Assembly (NCBI GenBank): GCA_903832285.1
Contig: CAILAY010000172.1
Span: 36,091 to 100,090, forward strand
Source of the DNA: an uncultured beta proteobacterium
GTDB taxonomy: Bacteria; Pseudomonadota; Gammaproteobacteria; Burkholderiales; Burkholderiaceae_C
Direction of reading: 5' to 3'
DNA: 64,000 bases
This document shows, in pieces, positions 17,341-25,441 of this stretch. Under the pieces are notes generated by a model that was not told the DNA's origin, searched no databases, and was given only the letters and a program-made list of their open reading frames with translations. Every line of letters begins with the position of its first letter. The first letter of the stretch is position 1. A program made the translations under genes and the position numbers.

Positions 17341-17901
17341 TCAGGCAGGGGTTCCCTGCCCGACAGCACAACCCAGCAGATACTCGACCAGCGTTTGTCC
17401 CGCCTGCGCAAGTTCCCCTTCATTCACGATCGTGCAGTGCGCCTGCAGGTCGGGAAAAAGGGCATTGCGTGCCAGCCGGCGTGCGACTTCCCAAGGCTCC
17501 TCCCGGCCGCGTTGCGCCAGACGCGCCGCCAGCGTCCCGGCTTCGGCCACAACATGCACGACCCGCACCTGTGGCAGCGCCACCAGGCCATGCGCGTGTT
17601 CACGTGAACCATTCACCACCACCACGTGCCCTGTGCTCACCTTGGCGGCGTAGTGCGCCTCAATACCATAGTGCCAGCCGTTGGCCTCCCAGCACCAGAC
17701 CAGCCGACCGGCGCCGAGCAGCCGCGCCAGTTGCTCCCGGCTGACTTCTTCATGATCGGACCCTGGATAGCGGGGACGCGTCACCATGCGCCGTGAAAAA
17801 GTGATATCGCTGCGCGCTCCCAAGTGTTGCGCGGCCCAACTGATGACGCTGTCCTTGCCTGCGCCCGACGGACCGCACACAAAGACCCAACGACCACTCA
17901 T
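17341..17901 (-). CDS. phnN: Ribose 1,5-bisphosphate phosphokinase PhnN
   Basis: A 186-residue kinase that converts ribose 1,5-bisphosphate to PRPP, the exit step of the C-P lyase pathway. The P-loop GPSGAGKDS lies near residues 9-17 and the guanylate-kinase-like layout (SRRMVTRPRY, then YGI) follows. The start is ATG at 17901; its ATGA overlaps the stop of the DUF1045 gene, so the two are translationally coupled. The open frame extends further upstream but that part duplicates the DUF1045 coding region. Confidence 0.92.
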   Translation of the reverse strand: MSGRWVFVCGPSGAGKDSVISWAAQHLGARSDITFSRRMVTRPRYPGSDHEEVSREQLARLLGAGRLVWCWEANGWHYGIEAHYAAKVSTGHVVVVNGSREHAHGLVALPQVRVVHVVAEAGTLAARLAQRGREEPWEVARRLARNALFPDLQAHCTIVNEGELAQAGQTLVEYLLGCAVGQGTPA

Positions 17902-18632
17902 GGCGCCGCTCGCAGTCCGGGGGTGCGGGACTTGGCGCAAGGCTGAAGCATCGCATCGGCAATGCGAAAGAACGCTTGCCCCGGCCCTTCCTCGACAAAC
18001 AGGCACAAGCGGTCGAGCACCAGCGGGCTGGCAGCGTTCAACTGCGCCACGGGCCTATCCCAGGCCGCAATCACACGCTGTGCCGTGGCGGGATCAATCA
18101 CACCGCTCAAGCTCAGGTGCAAGCGAAAACGCTCCAACACATGCGGGTAGCCATAGCGCTGCAGCAGTTCCACGCCGCGGGCATCCAGGGATTCGAGTTC
18201 GCGCCGGGCCAGATCCTCTGCTGTCAGGGGCGCACGCAAGTCGTCCAGTTCGATCACACAGCGCTTCGCCATGGCTTGCAACTCGGGCGGAGGGGCGCTC
18301 GGAACGAGCGCGGCAAAATTGCCCAGAGGCATGGTCTGCATCGGTCCCAGTGCAAGTGCCTGCAGCGTCATCGCCAGGTCTTGCATACGCTGCAGCAGAT
18401 CACGCTCCTGAATTCCTGGATGCAAACGAAAAGGGGCCTTCAGCGTGGCATGGAAACCGTAACGCCGGGGTTCGGCGGTCAATGCCCGCCAGTCGTCGGC
18501 GCTGAATTTCTGCCACGCGCCTGGACGCAGCGGCACATCAGAACACTCATCGCGACCCAGCCAATGGGCGCCGGCCTCCCACCAGGGTGAGTGCGGCGCG
18601 GGCGCGAAGTAAATGGCGTAGCGCGCGCTCAT
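17898..18632 (-). CDS. DUF1045 2H-phosphoesterase-like phosphonate operon protein
   Basis: A 244-residue protein of the DUF1045 family that recurs in phosphonate operons. It carries two H-x-S/T motifs, His61-Ala-Thr in YGFHATLKAP and His172-Leu-Ser in RLHLSLSG, the signature of the 2H phosphoesterase superfamily (cyclic phosphodiesterase, LigT). No phnP is in the window, and this gene overlaps phnN by 4 bp. It may therefore open the 5-phosphoribosyl 1,2-cyclic phosphate that PhnP opens in other bacteria; this is inference. Confidence 0.85.
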   Translation of the reverse strand: MSARYAIYFAPAPHSPWWEAGAHWLGRDECSDVPLRPGAWQKFSADDWRALTAEPRRYGFHATLKAPFRLHPGIQERDLLQRMQDLAMTLQALALGPMQTMPLGNFAALVPSAPPPELQAMAKRCVIELDDLRAPLTAEDLARRELESLDARGVELLQRYGYPHVLERFRLHLSLSGVIDPATAQRVIAAWDRPVAQLNAASPLVLDRLCLFVEEGPGQAFFRIADAMLQPCAKSRTPGLRAAP

Positions 18633-18739
18633 GGCGTCCTGTCCCTGTCCAGCCGCTGTTGCCCGCGCTCGCCGAAAAGCACGGGGTCCTCGCGCGCAAG
18701 GTCTTGACCTTTGCGGCCGAACCCAAGCTGTTGCGCCGC

Positions 18740-18762
18740 GGAAGTTTGAGACAAAAACTTCC
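18740..18762. repeat. Perfect inverted repeat before phnG
   Basis: GGAAGTTT and AAACTTCC, 8-bp arms with a 7-base loop, lie in the intergenic region between the divergent DUF1045 and phnG genes. It could be an operator or a transcript structure; it sits 13 bp upstream of the phnG Pho box. Confidence 0.5.
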
Positions 18763-18774
18763 GAATCTGTGTGG

Positions 18775-18808
18775 ATGTCATGAATCGGTCACGTTGTGCA
18801 GTTGAACT
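18775..18808 (+). promoter_or_regulatory. Candidate Pho box for phnGHIJKLM
   Basis: ATGTCAT-GAAT-CGGTCAC (18775-18792), 10 bp, then TGAACT (18803-18808), a weak -10. It precedes the C-P lyase core operon, an expected PhoB target. Confidence 0.6.
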
Positions 18809-18881
18809 AGGGGCTCGACACCGAAGGACCCGCGCATCGCGTCGATCCTTGAAGACTTTAGCGACCGAATTAGACATCTTT

Positions 18882-19340
18882 ATGACAAGTCAAGCCTTGA
18901 CGATAACGACCGAGCAGCGCCGCGCCTGGCTGGCCGTGCTGGCACGTGCATCGCTCTCGCAACTGCAGGCGCTGGCCCCGGAGTCCTTGCCTGCACCGCA
19001 ATACATACGCGCCGCTGAGATCGGCATGGTGATGCTGCGCGCACGCACCGATGGCACGGGAGACGCATTCAATCTGGGAGAGGCCAGCGTGACGCGCTGT
19101 GCCCTGCGCCTGAACGGCGGTCCTCTGGGTGTGGGTTACACCCTCGGACGAGATCGCAGCAAAGCCGAGCTTATCGCCGTCTTTGACGCCTTGTTGCAGG
19201 ACCCGCAGCAGCACGCCGAACTTCACGCTGCGGTAATTGAAACCCTGGCCGCGGCCCAGGTGAAAACCCAGGAGGCACTCGGTCGTGCAACCGCCGAGTC
19301 CAGGGTCGAGTTCTTTACTTTCGTTCGGGGCGGAGCATGA
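18882..19340 (+). CDS. phnG: C-P lyase subunit PhnG
   Basis: A 152-residue subunit of the carbon-phosphorus lyase core. The start ATG at 18882 gives MTSQALT followed by the PhnG-like RRAWLAVLARAS; the upstream in-frame region is non-coding. PhnG-PhnH-PhnI catalyse transfer of phosphonate to ribose in place of adenine of ATP. The C terminus FFTFVRGGA is typical. phnH starts within its stop (ATGA). Confidence 0.92.
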   Translation: MTSQALTITTEQRRAWLAVLARASLSQLQALAPESLPAPQYIRAAEIGMVMLRARTDGTGDAFNLGEASVTRCALRLNGGPLGVGYTLGRDRSKAELIAVFDALLQDPQQHAELHAAVIETLAAAQVKTQEALGRATAESRVEFFTFVRGGA

Positions 19341-19945
19341 ATGCCATCGATTCCAGTAACGCATTGACGGCCGGGTTTTCCGATCCAGTCCACGACTCAC
19401 AGCGCGCCTTTCGCGCGGCTCTGGAAGCACTCTCGCGCCCTGGCATGGCAGTCCCCCTGGGCGCCGCGGTGGAAGGTGTCGACCTGCCCCCTGCCACCGC
19501 GCACATCCTGCTAACTCTGACCGACGAAGAGACGCCAGTCTGGTGGCAACAGGTCGACACGCAAACCCTGCAGTGGCTGCGTTTTCACACTGGAGCACCG
19601 CTCAGCGCAACGCTACAGGGAGCTGCCTTTGCGGTCCTCGTAGCGACTGCCCTGATGCCACCCCTGAACAGCTTTTCAGTTGGAACGCCACAAGCGCCCG
19701 AGTTCTCCACCACCTTGCTGATCGAAGTACCGTCGCTGCATTCAGGGGCCGAAGTGCATTGGAGTGGCCCCGGCATTCGCGACATCATGGCAGTGCGCAT
19801 CGCGGGACTGCCGGAGACGTTCTGGGCGCAATGGCAGGCCAATCATGCGCTGTTCCCGCAGGGCGTGGACGTCATTTTTTGCTGCGCACAGCAGGCGCTG
19901 GGGCTGCCACGCAGCACACGTGTTCACGTACCGGACGAGCAGTGA
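19337..19945 (+). CDS. phnH: C-P lyase subunit PhnH
   Basis: A 202-residue subunit homologous to the PLP-fold transferases but without a PLP lysine, needed for the C-P lyase core. It has the characteristic GFSDPVHDSQRAFRAAL start and ends with GLPRSTRV. Its start overlaps phnG by 4 bp and phnI begins 2 bp after its stop. Confidence 0.92.
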   Translation: MNAIDSSNALTAGFSDPVHDSQRAFRAALEALSRPGMAVPLGAAVEGVDLPPATAHILLTLTDEETPVWWQQVDTQTLQWLRFHTGAPLSATLQGAAFAVLVATALMPPLNSFSVGTPQAPEFSTTLLIEVPSLHSGAEVHWSGPGIRDIMAVRIAGLPETFWAQWQANHALFPQGVDVIFCCAQQALGLPRSTRVHVPDEQ

Positions 19946-19946
19946 C

Positions 19947-21089
19947 ATGTACGTTGCGGTCAAGGGCGGCGCTGCCGCCATCGAAAGTTCCTGGCGACTT
20001 CTTGCCGCCCAGCGTCGCGGCGACACCTGCGTGCCGGAACTCGGTGTGCTGCAGATTCAGCAACAGCTGTCGCTGGCTGTAGACCGCGTCATGACCGAGG
20101 GTTCACTGTACGACCGCGAACTCGCCGCACTGGCGATCAAACAGTCCAGCGGCGATCTGATGGAGGCCATCTTCCTGTTACGCGCGTACCGCACCACGCT
20201 GCCCCGGTTTGCCTGTAGTCTGCCTCTGGACACAGCGGCGATGCGCGTGAGTCGGCGCATCTCGGCGACCTTCAAGGACCTGCCCGGTGGTCAATTGCTC
20301 GGAGCGACGCACGACTACACGCAGCGACTGCTGGATTTTTCCCTGTTGGCCAACGCCAGCGGGCCCGTCGCGGCACCTGCATCAGCGCAAACCGGCCACG
20401 CCCGGCCCGAGCCAATGCCACGGGTTAGCGAACTCATGGCGCGCGAAGGTCTGATGGAAAACACGCCTGAAGCGGCGCCAAGGGAACCCGGCGACCTGAC
20501 ACGCGAGCCGCTGATGTTTCCTGCCGATCGCGCGTTGCGACTTCAGGCGTTGGCGCGGGGCGACGAAGGCTGGCTGCTGGCCCTGGGCTACTCGACGCAA
20601 CGCGGCTATGCCAGCGCCCATCCCTTCGCCGGGGAAATTCGGCGTGGACTGGCGGCGGTGGAAATCGTGCCTGACGAACTGGGTTTCGCCATTGATCTGG
20701 GTGAAGTTGAAGTGACCGAGTGCCAGATGGTGAACCAGTTCGCCGGTAGCCGCGACACGCCACCCCAGTTCACCCAGGGTTACGGCCTGGCTTTCGGCGG
20801 CTCAGAGCGCAAGAGCATGGCGATGGCGCTGGTGGACCGCGCGCTGCGCTCGCGCGAGTTGGGTGAGCCCCTGGTCGCCCCGGCCCAGGACGAAGAGTTC
20901 GTGCTGGCCCATGCGGACAGCCTGGAATCTTCGGGCTTTGTCCAGCACCTCAAGTTGCCGCATTACGTGGACTTTCAGTCGGAATTGGAACTGGTGCGCA
21001 AGCTGCGCGCTGCACACGCGTGTGCCAGGAAATTGGAGCTGTATGCCAACACGCAGCCTAGCAGTGTCGGCAAGAACGAGACCACATGA
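19947..21089 (+). CDS. phnI: C-P lyase subunit PhnI
   Basis: A 380-residue nucleosidase-like subunit that, with PhnG, PhnH and PhnL, makes the alpha-D-ribose 1-methylphosphonate 5-triphosphate intermediate. The true start is ATG 19947 (MYVAVKGG), just after phnH; the longer frame that runs back into phnH is not real. FAGEIRRG, QGYGLAFGGSERK and HVDFQ-like segments support the call. Confidence 0.95.
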   Translation: MYVAVKGGAAAIESSWRLLAAQRRGDTCVPELGVLQIQQQLSLAVDRVMTEGSLYDRELAALAIKQSSGDLMEAIFLLRAYRTTLPRFACSLPLDTAAMRVSRRISATFKDLPGGQLLGATHDYTQRLLDFSLLANASGPVAAPASAQTGHARPEPMPRVSELMAREGLMENTPEAAPREPGDLTREPLMFPADRALRLQALARGDEGWLLALGYSTQRGYASAHPFAGEIRRGLAAVEIVPDELGFAIDLGEVEVTECQMVNQFAGSRDTPPQFTQGYGLAFGGSERKSMAMALVDRALRSRELGEPLVAPAQDEEFVLAHADSLESSGFVQHLKLPHYVDFQSELELVRKLRAAHACARKLELYANTQPSSVGKNETT

Positions 21090-21988
21090 TGGACAGCCAC
21101 TACAACTTCGCCTTTCTCGACGAAGGCACGAAAAAGATGATCCGCCGCGCGCTGCTCAAGGCAGTGGCCATACCCGGCTATCAGGTGCCGTTTGGTTCGC
21201 GGGAGATGCCCTTTGCCTACGGTTGGGGCACGGGCGGAGTACAGGTCACGGCCAGCATCATCGGCCAATGCGACGTACTCAAGGTGATCGACCAAGGCTC
21301 CGACGACACCACCAATGCCGTCAACATCCGGCGCTTCTTTGCCCGCACCACGGGTGTCGCAACGACTGAAAGGACGACCGAGGCCACGATCGTGCAATCC
21401 CGCCACCGCATCCCGGAAGCGGCACTGACCGACGCACAGATCATCGTGTTCCAGGTGCCTATGCCGGAGCCGCTGTTTCGACTGGAGCCACGGCGGCGAG
21501 AAACCATCACCATGCATGCGCTGGCTGAATACGGGCTCATGAATGTGAAGCTGTACGAGGACATCGCGCAGCTGGGCGCGATTTCACGCAGCTACGACTA
21601 CCCGATTCTGGTGAACGACCGCTACCTCACTTCGCCCTCCCCCATCCCGAAATTTGACAACCCCAAGATGCACATGAACCCGGCCTTGCAGCTCTTTGGC
21701 GCGGGCCGGGAAAAGCGCCTGTATGCGATCCCTCCGTACACCTCGGTGCGAAGTCTGGACTTTGAGGATCACCCGTTTACCGTGCAACGCTGGGAACACG
21801 CCTGTGCCCTGTGCGGCGCCGAGGACAGCTTCCTTGACGAAATGATCGTCGACGATGCAGGCAGCCGGCTCTTCGTCTGTTCCGACTCCGATTACTGCAG
21901 CACGCGCCGCGCTTCAGGCCATAACGGCACGCAGCAGGCGGTGGTCATGGATGATGTGTTGGCGGCGCCAGCGGAGGCCAACGCGTGA
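21086..21988 (+). CDS. phnJ: C-P lyase radical SAM subunit PhnJ
   Basis: A 300-residue catalytic subunit that breaks the C-P bond with a 4Fe-4S cluster and SAM. Cys240, Cys243, Cys265 and Cys271 form the conserved C-x2-C-x21-C-x5-C pattern, complete here, and Gly31 in IPGYQVPFGS corresponds to the glycyl-radical residue. The start overlaps the phnI stop by 4 bp (two consecutive ATG codons). Confidence 0.97.
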   Translation: MMDSHYNFAFLDEGTKKMIRRALLKAVAIPGYQVPFGSREMPFAYGWGTGGVQVTASIIGQCDVLKVIDQGSDDTTNAVNIRRFFARTTGVATTERTTEATIVQSRHRIPEAALTDAQIIVFQVPMPEPLFRLEPRRRETITMHALAEYGLMNVKLYEDIAQLGAISRSYDYPILVNDRYLTSPSPIPKFDNPKMHMNPALQLFGAGREKRLYAIPPYTSVRSLDFEDHPFTVQRWEHACALCGAEDSFLDEMIVDDAGSRLFVCSDSDYCSTRRASGHNGTQQAVVMDDVLAAPAEANA

Positions 21989-22818
21989 ACGGTGAAATGC
22001 TGATGTCGGTGCGCGCCGTGGGCAAGCAATTCACGCGCGGCAGCCGATCCCACTGGGCCTGTCGCGACGTGAGTTTTGACCTGTACCCGGGGGAGGTTCT
22101 CGCTGTGGTGGGTGAATCGGGCTCGGGCAAAACCACCTTGCTGCGCCTGCTGGCGGCACGGCTGGCATGCGACGAGGGCGCCGTGCACTACCACCTGCGC
22201 GACGACGGCAGATCCGCAGCCGGCCAGACTGACACAAGCCCCGTTGCCAACGCACTGGTCGATCTGGCGCTGCTGTCGGAGGTGCAACTGCGCTGGCTGG
22301 CGCGCACCGACTGGGGTTTTGTGGAACAGCACGCGCGCGACGGCTTGCGCATGAACGTCTCGGGCGGCGCCAACGTGGGCGAGCGCCTGATGGCGCTGGG
22401 TGCGCGTCACTACGGCCGACTGCGCGGCGAAGCACTTTCCTGGATGCAGCGCGTGGAGCTGGACACGGACCGCATCGACGACCTGCCGGGCACTTACTCC
22501 GGCGGCATGCAGCAACGTTTGCAGATCGCCCGCAACCTGGTGACGCACCCGCGCCTGGTCTTCATGGACGAGCCCACCACCGGTCTGGACGTGTCGGTGC
22601 AGGCGCGCTTGCTCGACTTGCTGCGGGAGTTGGTGGACGAACTGCAGCTGGCCGCGGTCGTGGTAACCCACGACTTGGCGGTGGCGCGTCTACTGGCGCA
22701 CCGCATGCTCGTGATGAAAGACGGCGAGGTGGTGGAGCAGGGTCTGACCGACCGCGTGCTGGACGACCCGCAGCACCCCTATACGCAGTTGCTGGTGTCT
22801 TCGGTGTTGACACCCTGA
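21985..22818 (+). CDS. phnK: C-P lyase ABC-type subunit PhnK
   Basis: A 277-residue ABC ATPase-like protein of the C-P lyase complex. Walker A GESGSGKTT near residues 41-49, the signature YSGGMQQRL and Walker B LVFMDEPT are complete. It begins with GTG at 21985 inside the end of phnJ. PhnK docks on the PhnGHIJ core in Escherichia coli structures. Confidence 0.93.
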   Translation: MNGEMLMSVRAVGKQFTRGSRSHWACRDVSFDLYPGEVLAVVGESGSGKTTLLRLLAARLACDEGAVHYHLRDDGRSAAGQTDTSPVANALVDLALLSEVQLRWLARTDWGFVEQHARDGLRMNVSGGANVGERLMALGARHYGRLRGEALSWMQRVELDTDRIDDLPGTYSGGMQQRLQIARNLVTHPRLVFMDEPTTGLDVSVQARLLDLLRELVDELQLAAVVVTHDLAVARLLAHRMLVMKDGEVVEQGLTDRVLDDPQHPYTQLLVSSVLTP

Positions 22819-22835
22819 TCCGAACGGACACGCTC

Positions 22836-23534
22836 ATGACCGCCCTTATCGAGACCATCTCCCTGTCCAAGACGTTCACTCTGCACGCGCGCGGCGGCCT
22901 GCAACTGCCGGTTTTTGCCGGCATCGACCTGACCGTTGGGCCTGGTGAATGTCTGGCGCTGACCGGGCACTCGGGTAGCGGCAAGAGCTCGCTGCTGCGC
23001 TGCCTCTACGGCAACTATGGCGCCAGCAGCGGCTTAGTGCGCATCCGGCATCAAGGACGTTGGCTCACCCTGTCGCACGCTCAACCGCGCGACGTGGTTG
23101 ATGTGCGGCGACACACGCTAGGCTACGTGTCGCAATTCCTGCGCGTGATCCCGCGCGTCTCCACACTGGATATCGTGGCCGAACCGCTGCGTCGGCTCGG
23201 AGTGTCGGCGGACCTTGCCCGTGCTCAGGCCGCGCACTGGCTGACAAGGCTGAACCTGCATGAGCGCCTGTGGCCGCTGCCACCGGCAACCTTCTCCGGC
23301 GGCGAGCAGCAGCGCGTGAACATCGCGCACGGCCTGATTGCGCGGCTTCCAGTGCTGCTGCTGGACGAGCCCACCGCCTCGTTGGATGCGGACAACCGAG
23401 GCGTGGTGGTGAAACTGATTCGCGAAGCGCGAGCGCGCGGTGCCGCCGTGGTCGGAATCTTTCACGACGATGAAGTGCGCGAGGCGGTGGCCACGCGCTG
23501 CCTGGACGTCGAACAGTACCGCCAGCCCATTTGA
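22836..23534 (+). CDS. phnL: C-P lyase ABC-type subunit PhnL
   Basis: A 232-residue ABC ATPase-like protein with Walker A GHSGSGKSS near 46-54, the signature FSGGEQQRVN and LLLDEPTASLD. It is needed for the first C-P lyase step. The gene is 17 bp after phnK. Confidence 0.93.
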   Translation: MTALIETISLSKTFTLHARGGLQLPVFAGIDLTVGPGECLALTGHSGSGKSSLLRCLYGNYGASSGLVRIRHQGRWLTLSHAQPRDVVDVRRHTLGYVSQFLRVIPRVSTLDIVAEPLRRLGVSADLARAQAAHWLTRLNLHERLWPLPPATFSGGEQQRVNIAHGLIARLPVLLLDEPTASLDADNRGVVVKLIREARARGAAVVGIFHDDEVREAVATRCLDVEQYRQPI

Positions 23535-23553
23535 TTTTCCAAGGCCACAAGTC

Positions 23554-24696
23554 ATGCCGCAGCACATCATTCGAAACGCCCGCATCGTCACCGTCAACGA
23601 GGAGTTCATTGGCACCGCGGTGCTGCAAGACGGCCTTATCACCCGTGTAGATCGCGGCGATACCGCCGTCCCCGATGCGCAGGACTGGGACGGTGACTGG
23701 CTGCTTCCCGGTCTGGTGGAATTGCACACCGACAATCTGGAAAAGCATCTGTCGCCGCGACCGGGTGTGCTGTGGAATGCACACTCGGCCATGACCGTGC
23801 ATGACGCGCAGTGCGCGGCTGCGGGCATCACTACCGTGCTCGACTCGGTGGTCATCGGCGACCTGGATCAGGGCGGTCCGCGCTGCCAGACGCAGCACAC
23901 TTCCATCGCGGCCCTGCACCAGTGTCGTGACGAAGGTTTGATGCGAATCGAGCACTTTCTTCACTTGCGCTGCGAACTCTCTGCACCGGACATGCTGGAG
24001 GTCTTTCACCAGTATGCATGCGACCCATTGCTTAAATTGGTGAGCATGATGGATCACACACCAGGCCAGCGCCAATGGCGCGATCTGAAAAGCTATCGCC
24101 GCTACGCCGAGCGCAACGGTGCTTACAGCGACGCGGAGTTCGATGCCACGCTGGCACAGCGCAAGGCGGACCAGCAGGCCTATTCGCTGTCGCACCGCGA
24201 GGTGATCGTGCAAGCGTCTCAGGCGCGTGCATTGACGCTGGCGACACACGACGACACGCTGCTCGCTGATATCGAACAGGCCGTGCTCGAAGGCGTGGGA
24301 TTGTCGGAATTTCCCACCACACTGTCTGCCGCCCACGCCGCGCGCGATGCCGGCATGGCCATCATCATGGGCGGCCCCAACATGGTCAAAGGCGGATCGC
24401 ACTCGGGCAATGTTTCCGCCGCCGAACTGGCACAGGCGGATCTGCTGGACATCTTTTCGTCCGATTACGTTCCCAGCAGCTTGCTGATCTCGGCCTTCAT
24501 GCTGAGCCCACTCGATGGCTGGTCACTTCCCAAGGCCGTGCGAACCGTGAGCTGCAACCCGGCGCGAGCCATTGGCCTGAACGATCGCGGCGAAGTCGCC
24601 GCGGGCCTGCGCGCGGACCTGTTGCGTGTGCGCATGAATCGCGCAGGCATGCCCATGGTGCGCGAGACCTGGTTCGGCGGGCAAAGGACTTATTGA
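23554..24696 (+). CDS. phnM: Phosphonate triphosphate pyrophosphohydrolase PhnM
   Basis: A 380-residue amidohydrolase-fold enzyme that releases pyrophosphate from the ribosyl phosphonate triphosphate intermediate. The metal site ELHTDNLEKH near residues 59-68, the MDHTPGQ motif and GGPNMVKGGSHSGN are typical. The start is ATG 23554 with AAGG upstream. The longer frame starting at 23440 lies inside phnL. Confidence 0.95.
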   Translation: MPQHIIRNARIVTVNEEFIGTAVLQDGLITRVDRGDTAVPDAQDWDGDWLLPGLVELHTDNLEKHLSPRPGVLWNAHSAMTVHDAQCAAAGITTVLDSVVIGDLDQGGPRCQTQHTSIAALHQCRDEGLMRIEHFLHLRCELSAPDMLEVFHQYACDPLLKLVSMMDHTPGQRQWRDLKSYRRYAERNGAYSDAEFDATLAQRKADQQAYSLSHREVIVQASQARALTLATHDDTLLADIEQAVLEGVGLSEFPTTLSAAHAARDAGMAIIMGGPNMVKGGSHSGNVSAAELAQADLLDIFSSDYVPSSLLISAFMLSPLDGWSLPKAVRTVSCNPARAIGLNDRGEVAAGLRADLLRVRMNRAGMPMVRETWFGGQRTY

Positions 24697-24700
24697 GACC

Positions 24701-24775
24701 TTGCGGGACAGACCAAGAGTTACGCGAAGCGAACTTTGCTCTGTCCTCAACTGACTGAGCTTGCGGGACAGACCA
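24701..24775 (+). repeat. Short intergenic repeat after phnM
   Basis: The 15-mer TTGCGGGACAGACCA occurs twice here (24701-24715 and 24761-24775). Between the copies is CCTCAACTGAC (24745-24755). A related pair with the same order (CGCGGGACGGACCAA then CCTCAACTGAC) occurs before ruvC at 61381-61417, so this looks like a small dispersed intergenic element. Confidence 0.5.
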
Positions 24776-24777
24776 CC

Positions 24778-25425
24778 ATGCATTACACCCATATCGCCGC
24801 CCACAACCTGCCCGATGCCGTGCGGCTGGAAAACGCTCCAACCCTGGCGGCAAGCGCAGTCGTGAAGGACTGCCGCTTTGGCCGCTATACGCAAGTGGGT
24901 GAACGCTCGCGCATGGAAGACTGCGTGCTGGGCGACTATTCCTACCTGGAGAAGGACTGCGACCTGATGTCGGCCGACATCGGCAAGTTCTCCAACATCG
25001 CCGCCAGTGTGCGCATCAATCCGGGTTTTCATCCGCTGGACTGGCCCACGCTGCACCACTTCACTTACCGGCGTACCTACTATGGTATGGACGAGCGCGA
25101 TGACGCGGATTTCTTTGCCTGGCGTCGACGCCAGCGCGTATCCATTGGCCACGACACCTGGATCGGACACGGCGTGGTCATCATGCCGGGGGTTCGCATC
25201 GGCAACGGAGCCGTGGTCGGCAGCAACGCGGTGGTGACCAAGGACGTCGCGCCCTACACCATCGTCGGCGGCGTCGCCGCCAAAGTTCTGCGTCAGCGTT
25301 TTCCGCGCGCCATCGCGCAGGCGCTTGAAGCAACGGCCTGGTGGGATTGGGACCACAGCACGCTAAGCGAGCGAATGGCAGATTTCCGCGATCTGCGAAC
25401 TTTCCTGGCCAAGTACGCGCACTGA
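24778..25425 (+). CDS. Hexapeptide-repeat acetyltransferase of phosphonate operons
   Basis: A 215-residue protein of the left-handed beta-helix transferase class: repeats run through KDCRFGRYTQVGERSRMEDCVLGD and IGHDTWIGHGVVIMPGVRIGNGAVVGSN. It matches the hexapeptide transferases that recur in phn operons and probably replaces PhnO in acetylating aminoalkylphosphonates, which would protect them or prepare them for the lyase. It follows phnM and the repeat, with only a weak ribosome-binding site. Confidence 0.8.
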   Translation: MHYTHIAAHNLPDAVRLENAPTLAASAVVKDCRFGRYTQVGERSRMEDCVLGDYSYLEKDCDLMSADIGKFSNIAASVRINPGFHPLDWPTLHHFTYRRTYYGMDERDDADFFAWRRRQRVSIGHDTWIGHGVVIMPGVRIGNGAVVGSNAVVTKDVAPYTIVGGVAAKVLRQRFPRAIAQALEATAWWDWDHSTLSERMADFRDLRTFLAKYAH

Positions 25426-25441
25426 CTCTTCGCTCTGTCGC

